Assembly (NCBI RefSeq): GCF_009821115.1
Contig: NZ_VYTY01000005.1
Coordinates: forward strand, 1 to 64,000
Length of the DNA: 64,000 nt
Direction: 5' to 3'
From: Nitrincola alkalisediminis
GTDB lineage: Bacteria; Pseudomonadota; Gammaproteobacteria; Pseudomonadales; Balneatricaceae
In this document: in pieces, positions 19,203 through 31,155 of the stretch
Layout: the number at the start of each line of letters is the position of its first letter
Numbering within the stretch: the stretch's first letter is position 1
Made by a program: the position numbers and the translations under genes
The notes under the pieces: model-generated
Databases searched by the model: none
What the model was told of the DNA's origin: nothing
The model's input: only the letters and a program-made list of their open reading frames with translations

Positions 19203-19811
19203 CTAACGTTTAATGCTGCTAGGCTCCAGCCAAGAATTCACCAAAGTACACGCGATTGCGTCTAAATCCTCTGGATTCAAATAAATACCATCATTAAAAA
19301 GACGACACAAACCGTGTAGACCCGCCCAACTTGACTGAGCCACTCTCAGGGCTGAGTCGTCAGCGCTTAACACCCGCTCTCTTTGCAGTCGCTCAATCCA
19401 GTCAAGCCAACGCTTAAACGTAACTTTTGAAACCTGTTTTAAGGACTCCGTTGGCACTCCTGTTTTCCAGATATCGCGTCCAAACATCAAGTCATACGTC
19501 TCGGCATGCTCTTGAGAAAAGCGAATATAGGTCAATACATAGGTCTTTAACGCGGCTGCCGTTGGCAACACTTCACATTCAGATAAGCAGCCTTCTTGTA
19601 AGCGAAACCCTTGTTCGGCAATGGCACAGAGTAAATCATTTTTGTCTTTAAAATGATGGTAAGGTGCCATACGCGATACACCCACACGATCGGCTAGCTT
19701 ACGCATTGATAAAGCCTCTACCCCCCCTTCACGCAGCAACTTTGTTGCCGCATCTAGTAATGATTTATACAAATCACCGTGATGATAGTGCTGTTTTTGA
19801 TTACTCGTCAT
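19203..19811 (-). CDS. TetR-family transcriptional repressor of the divergent fadH-like gene
   Basis: A 202-residue TetR-type regulator. The N-terminal helix-turn-helix (LSMRKLADRVGVSRMAPYHH, within about residues 30-55) is typical; the C-terminal ligand domain is not assignable. Start at MTSNQKQHYHHG; an upstream frame to 19850 would run through the operators. It is divergent from the FadH-like gene, and two palindromes plus overlapping promoters fill the gap, so it very likely represses both itself and fadH. The inducer is probably an acyl-CoA or enoyl-type metabolite, by inference from the target. Confidence 0.88.
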   Translation of the reverse strand: MTSNQKQHYHHGDLYKSLLDAATKLLREGGVEALSMRKLADRVGVSRMAPYHHFKDKNDLLCAIAEQGFRLQEGCLSECEVLPTAAALKTYVLTYIRFSQEHAETYDLMFGRDIWKTGVPTESLKQVSKVTFKRWLDWIERLQRERVLSADDSALRVAQSSWAGLHGLCRLFNDGIYLNPEDLDAIACTLVNSWLEPSSIKR

Positions 19812-19830
19812 CGAAAATGCATCCTTAATC

Positions 19831-19841
19831 TTGACAGTGTC

Positions 19842-19843
<2 letters not shown>
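19831..19843. promoter_or_regulatory. TetR operator O1
   Basis: Perfect palindrome TTGACA-G-TGTCAA. It covers the -35 of the rightward (fadH) promoter and lies immediately downstream of the leftward -10, so occupancy should block both directions. Confidence 0.82.
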
Positions 19844-21922
<2,079 letters not shown>

Positions 21923-22006
21923 ACGATCAACACTTTTTGACCATGGGTGGCGATCCAGTGGCTCTATCGTTATGATTAACGTCCTATTCAATCTTGAGAT
22001 AGAGCT

Positions 22007-23635
22007 ATGAATCTGGCGCTGCCTAGCGAAGTCAAAACGCAGCTTGTTTTTTTACTGGCTGAAGTTCGCACACAACTGCAAAACCTGATGACCCTTGTTG
22101 AGACTCCATCGACGGCGCTGATGAAGTCAATTACGGAGCGCAGTGGTCATAGTTATAACCTAAAGCAGCGTGTTCATGCGCGCTGTCTGAAGGCTTTTCA
22201 AGAAAAACAGTCACTGGATGCTCAGTCGTTGAAGGCGGCAGGCGATATTGCCGATGAATTAGAGCGCATTGCCAGCCTATGCCGAGACGCCGCTCGTGAG
22301 CTTCAACAGCTGAACACCCATAAAATGCTAACCAAGCATAAATATTCTAAACAACTGGAGCGCATCGAGACCGCGCTTAAACAAGTTGAAGGGATTCTCA
22401 GCTCCAATGACACGCAAGATGCCTTACGCATCGGACAAGTCAAACAAAAACTCGCACACTTCTATAAAAAGACACTCAATGCTCATCTTAAGGCCTTAAA
22501 ACGAAAGAAAGAGACAGAGTCCTTAATTAGCAGCTTGTTTCTCGCACGCTATTTCTTAGAGATGGGAGAATCTCTCGTCAATATTAGCGAGTCTCTGATT
22601 GCTGTGCTCTTGGGGCAACCCATGAACATGAAGCAATTTTTATCCTTACAAGCCATGGTCTCTAGACTGGGACATCAGGCGTGGGACAGCTTATCACTGG
22701 AAACCATCGCTGAAACGCGGTCTGGCAGCGCCATTTCGGCAATCACCAATGAAGAAGATGATCATTTTATTGGTGTACTCAAGGAAGGAGAGTTACGGAA
22801 AGTTCAAGAAGAGCGCAGAGGCTTACAACGCTGGAACTCTCTTTTCCCGGGCATCGCCCCGCAGATTTTGTCGCACCATCACCAAGGTAGCTCGGGTGCG
22901 CTCATCATTGAGCACTTACCTGGCAAAACCTTAGAACAAATGCTCCTTCAGGATAGTGCAGAAGAGCTTAAACGCGGATTAGAAAAAATGAGTCAGATGT
23001 TACCGCGTATCTGGGTATCCACACGCCGAAAAGAAAAGGCCTTTCCTTTGTTTATTCAGCAACTCAAAAAGCGCTTACCGGCTATTTTGAACATACATTC
23101 AAGCTTTAATGAGCAACTCAAGGCACACACGCCTTTCAGCCTCAAAGCACTCCTTTCAAAAGCCGAACAAATTGATAATCAGCTCTCTTGCCCTTTTTCA
23201 GTCTATATTCATGGCGATTTCAATCTGGACAACATTTTGTACGACGATACGCACAAACAAATTCGATTTATTGACCTACATCGTTCAAGACACATGGATT
23301 ACGTTCAAGACGTCACGGTATTTATTGTCTCCGCGTTGCGTTTGCCTTTATTTGATGAAATGTCAAAAGTGCGTGTAAATGAGACGGCGGCTTCGATGTT
23401 TTCAATTGCACAGCAGTTTGCTCAGGAGCAAAATGATCCGACGTTTGAAGTGCGCATGGCTCTAGGCCTTGCCCGTAGCCTCATCACCTCAACTCGTTTT
23501 ATTCTTGATGCAACTCACGCAAACTATCTGTTTGATAAAGGTATTGTTCTACTCAACCATATCGTTCAACACGATGGTGCACCGCTCCATCAGTACCGTT
23601 TACCTTTCAAGGATGTACTTCATGAGCAGTCTTAA
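22007..23635 (+). CDS. PhoU-like domain fused to an aminoglycoside-phosphotransferase-fold kinase
   Basis: A 542-residue two-part protein. Residues 1-215 are helical and carry two PhoU-like signatures, DIADELERIASLC and ARYFLEMGESLVNISES. From about 240 on there is a small-molecule kinase of the APH fold with the catalytic loop IHGDFNLDNIL at about 402 and the metal-binding FIDLHRS. The substrate is unknown. It overlaps the next gene by 14 bp and forms a tight three-gene operon with an ATP-grasp enzyme and a metallophosphatase. The set recalls the so-called GAK systems (ATP-grasp plus kinase) named in protein family collections; that link is from memory and needs a profile search. Confidence 0.8.
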   Translation: MNLALPSEVKTQLVFLLAEVRTQLQNLMTLVETPSTALMKSITERSGHSYNLKQRVHARCLKAFQEKQSLDAQSLKAAGDIADELERIASLCRDAARELQQLNTHKMLTKHKYSKQLERIETALKQVEGILSSNDTQDALRIGQVKQKLAHFYKKTLNAHLKALKRKKETESLISSLFLARYFLEMGESLVNISESLIAVLLGQPMNMKQFLSLQAMVSRLGHQAWDSLSLETIAETRSGSAISAITNEEDDHFIGVLKEGELRKVQEERRGLQRWNSLFPGIAPQILSHHHQGSSGALIIEHLPGKTLEQMLLQDSAEELKRGLEKMSQMLPRIWVSTRRKEKAFPLFIQQLKKRLPAILNIHSSFNEQLKAHTPFSLKALLSKAEQIDNQLSCPFSVYIHGDFNLDNILYDDTHKQIRFIDLHRSRHMDYVQDVTVFIVSALRLPLFDEMSKVRVNETAASMFSIAQQFAQEQNDPTFEVRMALGLARSLITSTRFILDATHANYLFDKGIVLLNHIVQHDGAPLHQYRLPFKDVLHEQS

Positions 23636-24512
23636 AATTGGAGTCGTCGGCATCCCTGGCAAATGGTCGACCGAAGTCCTCGCCAACGAAATTGAAAAAC
23701 GAACGGGTTTTCGGTTAGTCATTGAACTGGCAAAGCTCGAACTGAATCTGACACAAGGTTGCGTCACCTTCGCAGGACACAATCTATGTGAACTCGATGG
23801 CATAATCATCAAGAAAATTGGCTCTGATTTTGGTCATGTTAGTATTGAGCGCTTGGAGCTTCTGCGGGTGGCTGAGGCATGTGGCGTTCGGGTATTCAGC
23901 AGCGCAAACAGTTTAATTCGTCTATTGGATCGATTAACCTGTTCAGTGACCCTGCGTAACCATCAAATTCCCATGCCACAAACCTTAATTACGGAGTCCG
24001 TTGATAGCGCTCTTACGAAAATACTCGAATGGAACAGTGCTGTTATCAAGCCTTTATTTTCGACGAAAGCAAGAGGTATGCAGATACTGTGCGCGCAACA
24101 GTCGAAAGATGAGCTGATCCTTGAACTTAACCGCTACAAAGCCCGCCACCCCATTTTATATGTTCAGAAAAAAATCGAGTTAGGTGGACAAGACATGGCC
24201 CTGATTTTTCTAAAAGGCCAGTTCATCGGTGCCTATGCGCGGGTTGCAGCCCAGCACACGTGGAATACGACCATTCATAGCGGCGGTCATTATGCACCCT
24301 ATACGCCGGACAACCAGACTCTGAGCATTGCCGAGCGTGCACAGTCTGCATTTAATCTAGACTTTGCAACCGTTGATATTGCCATGACGCCTGAGGGACC
24401 TGTTGTATTTGAAGTGTCCACACTGGGGGGCTTCAAAGGGGCTAAAATGGGGTGCGGAATAGATGTTGCCTCGATCTATGCCGACTATGCTATCCAAGAA
24501 TTGAGTGCCTGA
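23622..24512 (+). CDS. RimK-like ATP-grasp enzyme (GAK-system type)
   Basis: ATP-grasp ligase of 296 residues starting MSSLKIGVVGIPGKWS. The nucleotide-binding lysine motifs AVIKPLFSTKARGM and LYVQKKIELGGQDM are present. The C-terminal Mg-binding segment reads FEVSTLGGFKG, with Ser where RimK-type ligases usually have Asn (FEVN), so the metal site may be modified. The product is unknown; relatives join amino acids to peptides or cofactors. The start overlaps the kinase gene by 14 bp and the stop lies 1 bp before the next ATG. A longer frame from 23469 lies inside the kinase gene and is not used. Confidence 0.8.
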   Translation: MSSLKIGVVGIPGKWSTEVLANEIEKRTGFRLVIELAKLELNLTQGCVTFAGHNLCELDGIIIKKIGSDFGHVSIERLELLRVAEACGVRVFSSANSLIRLLDRLTCSVTLRNHQIPMPQTLITESVDSALTKILEWNSAVIKPLFSTKARGMQILCAQQSKDELILELNRYKARHPILYVQKKIELGGQDMALIFLKGQFIGAYARVAAQHTWNTTIHSGGHYAPYTPDNQTLSIAERAQSAFNLDFATVDIAMTPEGPVVFEVSTLGGFKGAKMGCGIDVASIYADYAIQELSA

Positions 24513-24513
24513 T

Positions 24514-25884
24514 ATGTTACCTTGGCTTTCCCCCGCAGATCAGACCCGGTATTCACAACATGACCTGCCGGATTTAAGCCTACCTATACATATCGAACCT
24601 TGGCTAGATCCCAGTGCACAGGGACGTAACTGGCAAATTACGAACGCGTCTGCAACGCAAGATCGTCTGCGGCAATTATCAGATCCCACCCGCTGGGGCT
24701 GGCCAAAAAAACCGCTCTTCTTTTTCACCGATTTGCATGCTGACCCAACGGCGTTTACTGCCTCGTTAATCGCCAGTGGCCTCATGACCCCCTTTGGAGC
24801 AACAAACAGCTCACTAGGACTCACACTGCCATCGGATGCGTTTGAGATAGTCATTGGCGGTGACTGCTTTGATAAGGGGCCGTCTAATTTAGGTGTGCTG
24901 CGCCTACTCAAAACATTGCTCGATCAAAACCTGAAACTGACACTACTGGCGGGTAATCATGACCTGCGTATGCTGCTTGCCATGCGCAGTATTCTCGAAT
25001 CACACCCGGCTAGCCGTTATTTATTAATCCGGCTGGGGCGCAAAGTTATTCCGTTTTTTCAGGAACTTCTAAACGAATACACACTGTCTGCCGACGTCTT
25101 GCAGACCCTACCCGATGAAGCCAGCTGCCAAGAACGCTTACTGCCAAACGCCACCACCTCAGACGTGTTCAAAAAAGCGACCCAATCCTTCATGACCGAG
25201 CAACAGACGGCTCGGGAACTGGAGCGCCTTGCGTATCGAGCCGATGCGTTCAAACGCTATGCCAAAGATGCTCAATTAAGCTTTCGTGATATATATGCAG
25301 CTATTTATCTCTGGAGGGAGGCATTTTTGTCGCCAGAGGGCGAGTTTTTTTGGTTTTTCGAACAGCAACAGTTAGGCTACCAAGTGGGCAGTTTCTTATT
25401 TTTACATGCAGGTTGCGATGATGAAATGGCCAATTTTTTGGCTGAGCATTCGTGCAAGCAACTGAATCAAACCTATCAGATGGCACTGGACGGAGACCCT
25501 TTGCGCCTCTACTTTGGCGCATTAGGCAATATGATACGCACAAAATACCGTTCGATAGACCCAGTGCTCACTCCCTTGGGCGCTAACGCACTGGATCAGG
25601 CAGGTATCACTGCTCTGGTGCATGGCCATCGAAACCTACACCATGGACAGCGCATTAGCCTGCGCAGCAACGTCCTGCATTTTGAATGCGACACCACGAT
25701 CAACCACCCCTCAAGAACAGCAGAGTCACTTAAGGGACAAGGCGCGGGAGTGACGGTCATTCATCCCGAAGGTTATGTTCTCGGCATCAGCTCCGACTAC
25801 CCCGCCTGCAAGCACTTTGATCTCAGCAGTCTTAGCACCTTTGCTTCTGTGCTTAGCACACGCACTACCACTGGCAGTTCGTAA
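24514..25884 (+). CDS. calcineurin-like metallophosphoesterase
   Basis: A 456-residue protein with the full set of metallophosphoesterase motifs: FTDLHAD, GGDCFDKGP, GNHD, FLHAG and VHGHRNLHHG. These would hold a two-metal centre for phosphoester hydrolysis. Third gene of the kinase/ATP-grasp operon; the start ATG (MLPWLSPADQ) is 1 bp after the ATP-grasp stop, with an in-frame GTG at 24505 as an alternative. A kinase and a phosphatase in one transcript suggest a reversible phosphorylation step on the ATP-grasp product or on a shared substrate. The 3' end overlaps the convergent GGDEF-EAL gene by 20 bp. Confidence 0.85.
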   Translation: MLPWLSPADQTRYSQHDLPDLSLPIHIEPWLDPSAQGRNWQITNASATQDRLRQLSDPTRWGWPKKPLFFFTDLHADPTAFTASLIASGLMTPFGATNSSLGLTLPSDAFEIVIGGDCFDKGPSNLGVLRLLKTLLDQNLKLTLLAGNHDLRMLLAMRSILESHPASRYLLIRLGRKVIPFFQELLNEYTLSADVLQTLPDEASCQERLLPNATTSDVFKKATQSFMTEQQTARELERLAYRADAFKRYAKDAQLSFRDIYAAIYLWREAFLSPEGEFFWFFEQQQLGYQVGSFLFLHAGCDDEMANFLAEHSCKQLNQTYQMALDGDPLRLYFGALGNMIRTKYRSIDPVLTPLGANALDQAGITALVHGHRNLHHGQRISLRSNVLHFECDTTINHPSRTAESLKGQGAGVTVIHPEGYVLGISSDYPACKHFDLSSLSTFASVLSTRTTTGSS

Positions 25885-28192
25885 TCACGTACAAAGTGCG
25901 TAATTGATCAATTAATTCTTGGCTCAATAACTCAAGATGCTGCAGCACTCGAAGTCGTGCGTCTTCTTCGCTTGAGACAGCCCCATAGAAGAGCTCATGA
26001 CTGACTTGCTCAATACGTGCGTATAAAGGTTCAATATTCATAAACTCAGGCTGTTGGCAGACCTGCTGTAAATGGCCTTTCTTCACCCAGTGGCCAGGAT
26101 GCTCTAAAAAGTAAAATGCGGGAGGTTCCGACACCGTGCCCCTCACATATTTGTGAACGTCACGTAACCAACCTCTAAACTCCACTTCAGCATATATTAA
26201 GGCTAAGTTGTCACGGTTAACTGGAAAGTTCTGGCAGGCATTCCAACTCGGGAATGAATGCCATGAACACCGCCACTCCTCAAACGCAGGCGCCGGTATT
26301 GGACGCGAAATTCCATAGCCCTGACCTATGTCACAGCCCAAACGCAGAAGGAGTTCACCATGCTCTTCCGACTCGACCCCCTCGGCAATGACACTGCGCT
26401 GAAAGGCCGTGGCCAAGCTGATGACACCTTGCACTAACGTCGTATCACCGACATCCCATAACATGTCACGAACAAAGCTTTGATCAATTTTAAGTGCCGA
26501 AGCAGGTAAGCGACGTAAGTAACTTAAGGATGAATAGCCTGTTCCGAAGTCATCTAACGAAAACTGAACACCCAGCCGGGTAATCTTTTCCATCACCTGT
26601 GACACTTTTTCAACATCGTCCAAAGCGGCCGTTTCAAGCACTTCCAATTCCAATAGGCGAACGTCCACATCGGAATAATTCGCTACTAGGGTTTGGAAAC
26701 GATCAAAAAAGTCATCTTGTTGCAAGTCAAGCGCCGCAATATTCACGCTTAGGGTCAACTCAACGTTTTGTGACTTCCAGAATGATAGCTGCTTGAATGC
26801 AGCTTCAAGTACCCAATGATCCAATTTCATAATCAAGGGTGTATTTTCAATGACAGGCAAAAATGCTCCGGGGGCCAGGACGCCGTGTTCTGGATGATTC
26901 CAACGAATAAGCGCCTCTGCCCCTAGGACATCTCCAGTGCGCATATTCACTTTCGGCTGATAATACAGCTCCATTTCGTCCTGATCGATGGCCTGCTCAA
27001 TACGCGCTAAGTATTCTAGTTGTGAATCATTTTGCTCGCTTTCTTGCGTATCGAAAATGTGGTAACAGTCCTTACCCATCGCTTTCGCACGATACATGGC
27101 CTGATCGGCATGGCGGACTAAACGATCCGCATCTGCTGAATCATCAGGATACACCGTCACACCCAAGCTTGCGGTGATATTGAGCAGATGCCCAGACAAA
27201 TTCATCGGTTTACGAATCGCCGACAACAAACGCTCTAACACCATGCGACACTCTTCCATGCTGCCCACATTGGTGAGAACAATGACAAACTCATCCCCAC
27301 CTAAACGAGCCAAGATATCGCCCGTCCTTAAGGACTTTTTCAGACGCAGAGATGTCTCTATGAGCAGCTGATTGCCCTGATCTGTACCATACTCATCATT
27401 AATCGTCTTAAATCGATCTAAATCGAGGTACACAATCGCTAAGAGTTTATCTTTTTTACAAGACTGCAAAGCCAGTTCAAGTTGATCTGTCAGCAGATAG
27501 CGATTGGGTAAGCCCGTGACCGCATCGTAATAGATGGCATGTTCTAACTGTATTTGGTGGCTTTTTTGACGGGTAATGTCTTTTTCATGCATCAAAAAAA
27601 CAGTTTTACGCGCCTTTATATCGAAAGAGAGTTTCAACCCAACTTGGTGCCATATCTGATTCGACACTTGGAGGTCAACCGCTTTGATATCCGCTCCCGA
27701 TGCTTTCAATTGAGTGTATAAACTTTCACCCTGCGCACTGTGTAGGAAGTACTCTGAAAGACGTGTTTTTCCCGCATGCACACGTTCAGCATGCTTATTC
27801 CGAGACAGAACAACGCCTTGATCATCAAACACCGTTAGCATGTGATCACTGGCAACGTCGTTTAACGCACACACTTCAACTAACTCAGCCAACTGACCGT
27901 CTTTTAGCGTGATCTGCTTGCAATGACAACTCACGTTGACAGGTTCATTGTTCGCGTAGAACACCCAAGATTCATAACGCGGAAGTTTTGCGCCATAGAT
28001 AGAAAGCAATGCCCGCGAGGAATCCTGACAGGTCAGGTGTCGCAACGCGCCCAGACTTTTCTCATTCCAAAGGGTAAGCGCAGCTGTATTCGCCCAAACA
28101 ATGTGTGCTCTTTGCTGATCAAAAACCCAAATAGGCGTTTCCAGTTCTCTGGGATCAAAGCAAAACGATGCTTCTCTCAACAACTCGCTCAC
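25865..28192 (-). CDS. PAS-GGDEF-EAL c-di-GMP enzyme with degenerate CZB-like C-terminus
   Basis: 775 residues without membrane helices. Two PAS-like segments (about 10-110 and 115-205) precede a GGDEF domain with intact GGDEF (298-302) and an RxxD inhibitory site RTGD (289-292). The EAL domain begins at EALIRW (426) and has DDFGTGYSS, LKIDQSF, AEGVE and GQGYG, so both catalytic centres look intact. Residues from about 655 resemble the zinc-binding CZB domain (LIYAEVEFRGWLRDV; HPGHWVKKG; EQVSHEL), but the usual His and Cys ligands appear largely replaced. It could make or degrade c-di-GMP depending on its input. Confidence 0.85.
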   Translation of the reverse strand: MSELLREASFCFDPRELETPIWVFDQQRAHIVWANTAALTLWNEKSLGALRHLTCQDSSRALLSIYGAKLPRYESWVFYANNEPVNVSCHCKQITLKDGQLAELVEVCALNDVASDHMLTVFDDQGVVLSRNKHAERVHAGKTRLSEYFLHSAQGESLYTQLKASGADIKAVDLQVSNQIWHQVGLKLSFDIKARKTVFLMHEKDITRQKSHQIQLEHAIYYDAVTGLPNRYLLTDQLELALQSCKKDKLLAIVYLDLDRFKTINDEYGTDQGNQLLIETSLRLKKSLRTGDILARLGGDEFVIVLTNVGSMEECRMVLERLLSAIRKPMNLSGHLLNITASLGVTVYPDDSADADRLVRHADQAMYRAKAMGKDCYHIFDTQESEQNDSQLEYLARIEQAIDQDEMELYYQPKVNMRTGDVLGAEALIRWNHPEHGVLAPGAFLPVIENTPLIMKLDHWVLEAAFKQLSFWKSQNVELTLSVNIAALDLQQDDFFDRFQTLVANYSDVDVRLLELEVLETAALDDVEKVSQVMEKITRLGVQFSLDDFGTGYSSLSYLRRLPASALKIDQSFVRDMLWDVGDTTLVQGVISLATAFQRSVIAEGVESEEHGELLLRLGCDIGQGYGISRPIPAPAFEEWRCSWHSFPSWNACQNFPVNRDNLALIYAEVEFRGWLRDVHKYVRGTVSEPPAFYFLEHPGHWVKKGHLQQVCQQPEFMNIEPLYARIEQVSHELFYGAVSSEEDARLRVLQHLELLSQELIDQLRTLYVITNCQW

Positions 28193-28314
28193 AGATCTCT
28201 TCCAAATTTTGATTGAGGCAATTTAACATCCCTAAAAACTTATTGTAGCGTGCTCATTAATTAATGCTATTATCTGATTATTAATGTATTTAAACCTCGA
28301 TGTTGAGAAGGGCT

Positions 28315-29328
28315 ATGCAGTATTCTGACAATTCACAACAAGCTGCCGAGTATCTACGGCAAGCCGTCCCCCTTATGGTTAAATACAAAATACCGCCGCA
28401 TCCGCTCAACTATGCACTTTGGTATACCTATGTTACACATAAACTTCCTCGACTCAACCAAGAATTAGATCAAACGATCCAGAAATACGGCACATGCCCA
28501 GCTGGACTCGAAACAAAGCTGTTTCGTAGCCACTTGATCAGTCAAGAGTTAGGCGAAACAGAAAAACTTCAAGCCGCGTTGATTTCCGTTGCAACGGGCC
28601 TCAACCATTCAGCAGAGTTGGCCGTCGCCTCTACCCATGATTTCACTCAGCTGTTGCAAGAAAGCTTACATGCATTGCATGAAGCGGACGAAGCGCCTGC
28701 TCTTGAGAGCATCGCACAATCACTCTACAGTCATACCGTAAAAGTATCAGAAGCGACAAGCCACTTTCAACAACGGATTAGCGATGCTCAAAAAGAAATC
28801 AAACGTCTGCAAGACGAGTTAACTGCCACACGTCAAGATGTCTATACCGATGCGTTAACTCATCTCTACAACCGTCGCTTCTTTGATGAAACCCTCACAC
28901 GCGTTTGCAATTCGACACCTAAGCCACTGTTGGCATTGATTATGCTCGACATCGACCACTTCAAGAAGCTCAATGACACCTATGGGCATATGCTCGGCGA
29001 TAAAGTTCTTCAGTGTTTAGGCCAGATTATCAAAGATGAATGCCACGAAAGTGCCGATGGTGTGCGTTTTGGGGGAGAAGAGTTCGTTATTCTGATTTAC
29101 GAACATAACCAAGAAAATGCGCTCGCATTGGCTGAACGCATTCGCCACAAAATTCAGGCCATCCGCGTGAAACACAAAGCGACAAACAGCACCATCAGCT
29201 CAATCACGGCCTCCTTTGGCATTACGCTGCAACAGGCGTTTGATGTTCCAGAACGGATGCTTGAACGAGTTGATCAGGCCCTCTATCAAGCGAAAAATAC
29301 GGGTAGAAACAAGGTTGTTTGCATTTAA
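28315..29328 (+). CDS. diguanylate cyclase
   Basis: A 337-residue soluble GGDEF protein. The N-terminal ~170 residues are helical (PLMVKYKIPPHPLNYALWY is characteristic of a small family of GGDEF proteins) and contain a coiled coil just before the catalytic domain. GGEEF is at 253-257. No RxxD inhibitory site is found at the usual position five residues upstream, so product inhibition may be absent. The ATG at 28315 has AGAAGG upstream; an in-frame ATG at 28300 is an alternative. Divergent from the PAS-GGDEF-EAL gene. Confidence 0.88.
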   Translation: MQYSDNSQQAAEYLRQAVPLMVKYKIPPHPLNYALWYTYVTHKLPRLNQELDQTIQKYGTCPAGLETKLFRSHLISQELGETEKLQAALISVATGLNHSAELAVASTHDFTQLLQESLHALHEADEAPALESIAQSLYSHTVKVSEATSHFQQRISDAQKEIKRLQDELTATRQDVYTDALTHLYNRRFFDETLTRVCNSTPKPLLALIMLDIDHFKKLNDTYGHMLGDKVLQCLGQIIKDECHESADGVRFGGEEFVILIYEHNQENALALAERIRHKIQAIRVKHKATNSTISSITASFGITLQQAFDVPERMLERVDQALYQAKNTGRNKVVCI

Positions 29329-29357
29329 CACTTGCGCATTGTGACTCGACGCATGGA

Positions 29358-29969
29358 TTAAAACAGATCAACTGCACCGGACATGGGTTGAGTTGCAATG
29401 GCATGCAGATACGCTTGTTCACGCTCAAGAATCGTCGTATTGTGCAAGGATCGAATTTTTTTCAGCATCACCCTCCCTGTTTTTGGAAAAAAATACACTT
29501 TTCTGGGGTAGGTATCCAATACATCCTGTGCCACCACGGGAATGGACTCACTGGCAAGATGGTCAAGAACAAACTGAACATTTCGATTGCCAACATTCAC
29601 AAAGGTCATATTCTTGAGCACACGCCCACCCCCAAATACCTTGGCTTCTAAACGGTGTTTACGAGCACCAAGCTTGAGTAAATGATTGATCAACAGTTCC
29701 ATTGCATAGACGCCATAACGTCCTGAAGGGGCAATCAATCGATTCTCATAGGGTGAATTGTCCTGCGGCAACAAAAAGTGATTAAGCCCTCCTATGCCCA
29801 AGTCCTTATCACGCAAACACACCGACACACACGAGCCCAGAACCGTGACAATCAGCGTCGAAGCGTTGGTGACATAATACTCACCGGGTAATACCTTAAC
29901 CGCAGAAAGACCGAACTGACGATCAAAGTACGTATTTGTTGCGCAGTGCTCAAAACCCGTTAAAGCCAT
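29358..29969 (-). CDS. CheD-family receptor deamidase, second copy
   Basis: Predicted receptor glutamine deamidase. The catalytic Cys motif GSCVSVCLRD and the His motif GGLNHFLLP are present. At 203 residues it is about 40 longer than CheD of Thermotoga or Bacillus; extra residues are at both ends, and the last eight are MSGAVDLF, a tail shared with three other proteins of the operon. It is the last gene of the chemosensory operon, 30 bp after the receptor-like gene. A second cheD lies at 32217-32837; two in one operon is unusual. Confidence 0.9.
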   Translation of the reverse strand: MALTGFEHCATNTYFDRQFGLSAVKVLPGEYYVTNASTLIVTVLGSCVSVCLRDKDLGIGGLNHFLLPQDNSPYENRLIAPSGRYGVYAMELLINHLLKLGARKHRLEAKVFGGGRVLKNMTFVNVGNRNVQFVLDHLASESIPVVAQDVLDTYPRKVYFFPKTGRVMLKKIRSLHNTTILEREQAYLHAIATQPMSGAVDLF

Positions 29970-29999
29970 GTCAGCACCCTATAGAGCGCAACGTAGCGG

Positions 30000-31142
30000 T
30001 TAAAACAAATCAATGTCGCCACTCTTCATGGAGCTCGCGGATACGGGATTCGATTTACGCTGACGTCGCTCTTCTTTAAAGGCGAAAAGGCTCTTTTCCA
30101 ACGCAGTATCATCCAAATTTTTCTTGTCATTTTTAAGGGCTGATGTCAAAAAGAGTAAATGTTTTTGCTCGTCAATCGTATGACGTAGGGTCTGACCGCT
30201 CATATCTTGAAATTGCATGGCACGCATGGCACTGAACACCGCGGCCATGAGATCTTGAGCGATCACGTCCATCTCTTGTGTAACACGTTCATCTGCATGA
30301 GCCTTATCCAGTAAGCGATCAATCGCCTGCTGCACTTCTTGTTTTGACTCCATAATGAAGGTCATGTCCTTTGAGGCTATTTTGCGAACATCTTCCACCA
30401 GCGTAATAATATCGGCATTCATCTGATTCAAGTTATCTTGGATACTCTTACTGAAGCTTGCTGACCGATTCGATAACGCTCGCACTTCATCCGCGACAAC
30501 CGAAAAACCTCGACCGCTGTCACCGGCACGGGCCGCCTCAATGGCGGCGTTCAGGGCTAACAAGTTGGTCTGTTTGGCAATGGTATCGATATCATTTAAG
30601 GTTTGCAGCAAAGCTGGCATACCATCCGACAGTGCCGACACTCGGTTCAGCATCTCCATCGAATCATCACTCATTTTTACGGTAATCTCGACAAAATGGT
30701 TCATCGTATCAAGTGTACTTTTGGCAAAATCACTCATGTGTGACTGCCCTGATTGCTTTGACGAGTCACTGCCACTAATCAATAAACCGGAAACTAAGGA
30801 TTGTTGCTTTTCGATTTGCTCTTTTAAGCTCACAAAAGACTGGGCCAGCGTGTTCAGTGCATCGTTTTCCATTTTATGCAGTGCATCGAGATCACTTATA
30901 CTTTCCATTACCACTTGTTCGATGCTTTCGCCCATTTCCTGGAGACTATCGACCACTTCTTGATCATCATCGACACGATAGGGTTTGACGATATCCGGAT
31001 TGGTTTGCTTCTGAGGAAAAAGAACATGGAGTGATAAGATCACAAGGGCTATCAGCACCCCGAGCACGGGATAGACCCACATTGAGACTAAGGCTCCCAT
31101 ACCCAATGCGGCTAGCCATACTAGAAGAAACCGTACACTCAT
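30000..31142 (-). CDS. receptor-like signalling protein without periplasmic sensor
   Basis: A 380-residue protein with two closely spaced N-terminal membrane helices (about 3-21 and 24-43), no periplasmic domain and no HAMP. A methyl-accepting-type cytoplasmic hairpin follows; the conserved tip reads [22 protein letters not shown], shown here only in part as the signature [10 protein letters not shown]. It ends in SGDIDLF. The start is MSVRFLLVW with AGGACGG upstream; a longer frame to 31211 would overlap cheB. It may sense membrane or cytoplasmic state, or organise the array. A similar gene follows cheB in Vibrio cholerae cluster III, from memory. Confidence 0.83.
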   Translation of the reverse strand: MSVRFLLVWLAALGMGALVSMWVYPVLGVLIALVILSLHVLFPQKQTNPDIVKPYRVDDDQEVVDSLQEMGESIEQVVMESISDLDALHKMENDALNTLAQSFVSLKEQIEKQQSLVSGLLISGSDSSKQSGQSHMSDFAKSTLDTMNHFVEITVKMSDDSMEMLNRVSALSDGMPALLQTLNDIDTIAKQTNLLALNAAIEAARAGDSGRGFSVVADEVRALSNRSASFSKSIQDNLNQMNADIITLVEDVRKIASKDMTFIMESKQEVQQAIDRLLDKAHADERVTQEMDVIAQDLMAAVFSAMRAMQFQDMSGQTLRHTIDEQKHLLFLTSALKNDKKNLDDTALEKSLFAFKEERRQRKSNPVSASSMKSGDIDLF

Positions 31143-31155
31143 AACACCGTCCTTT

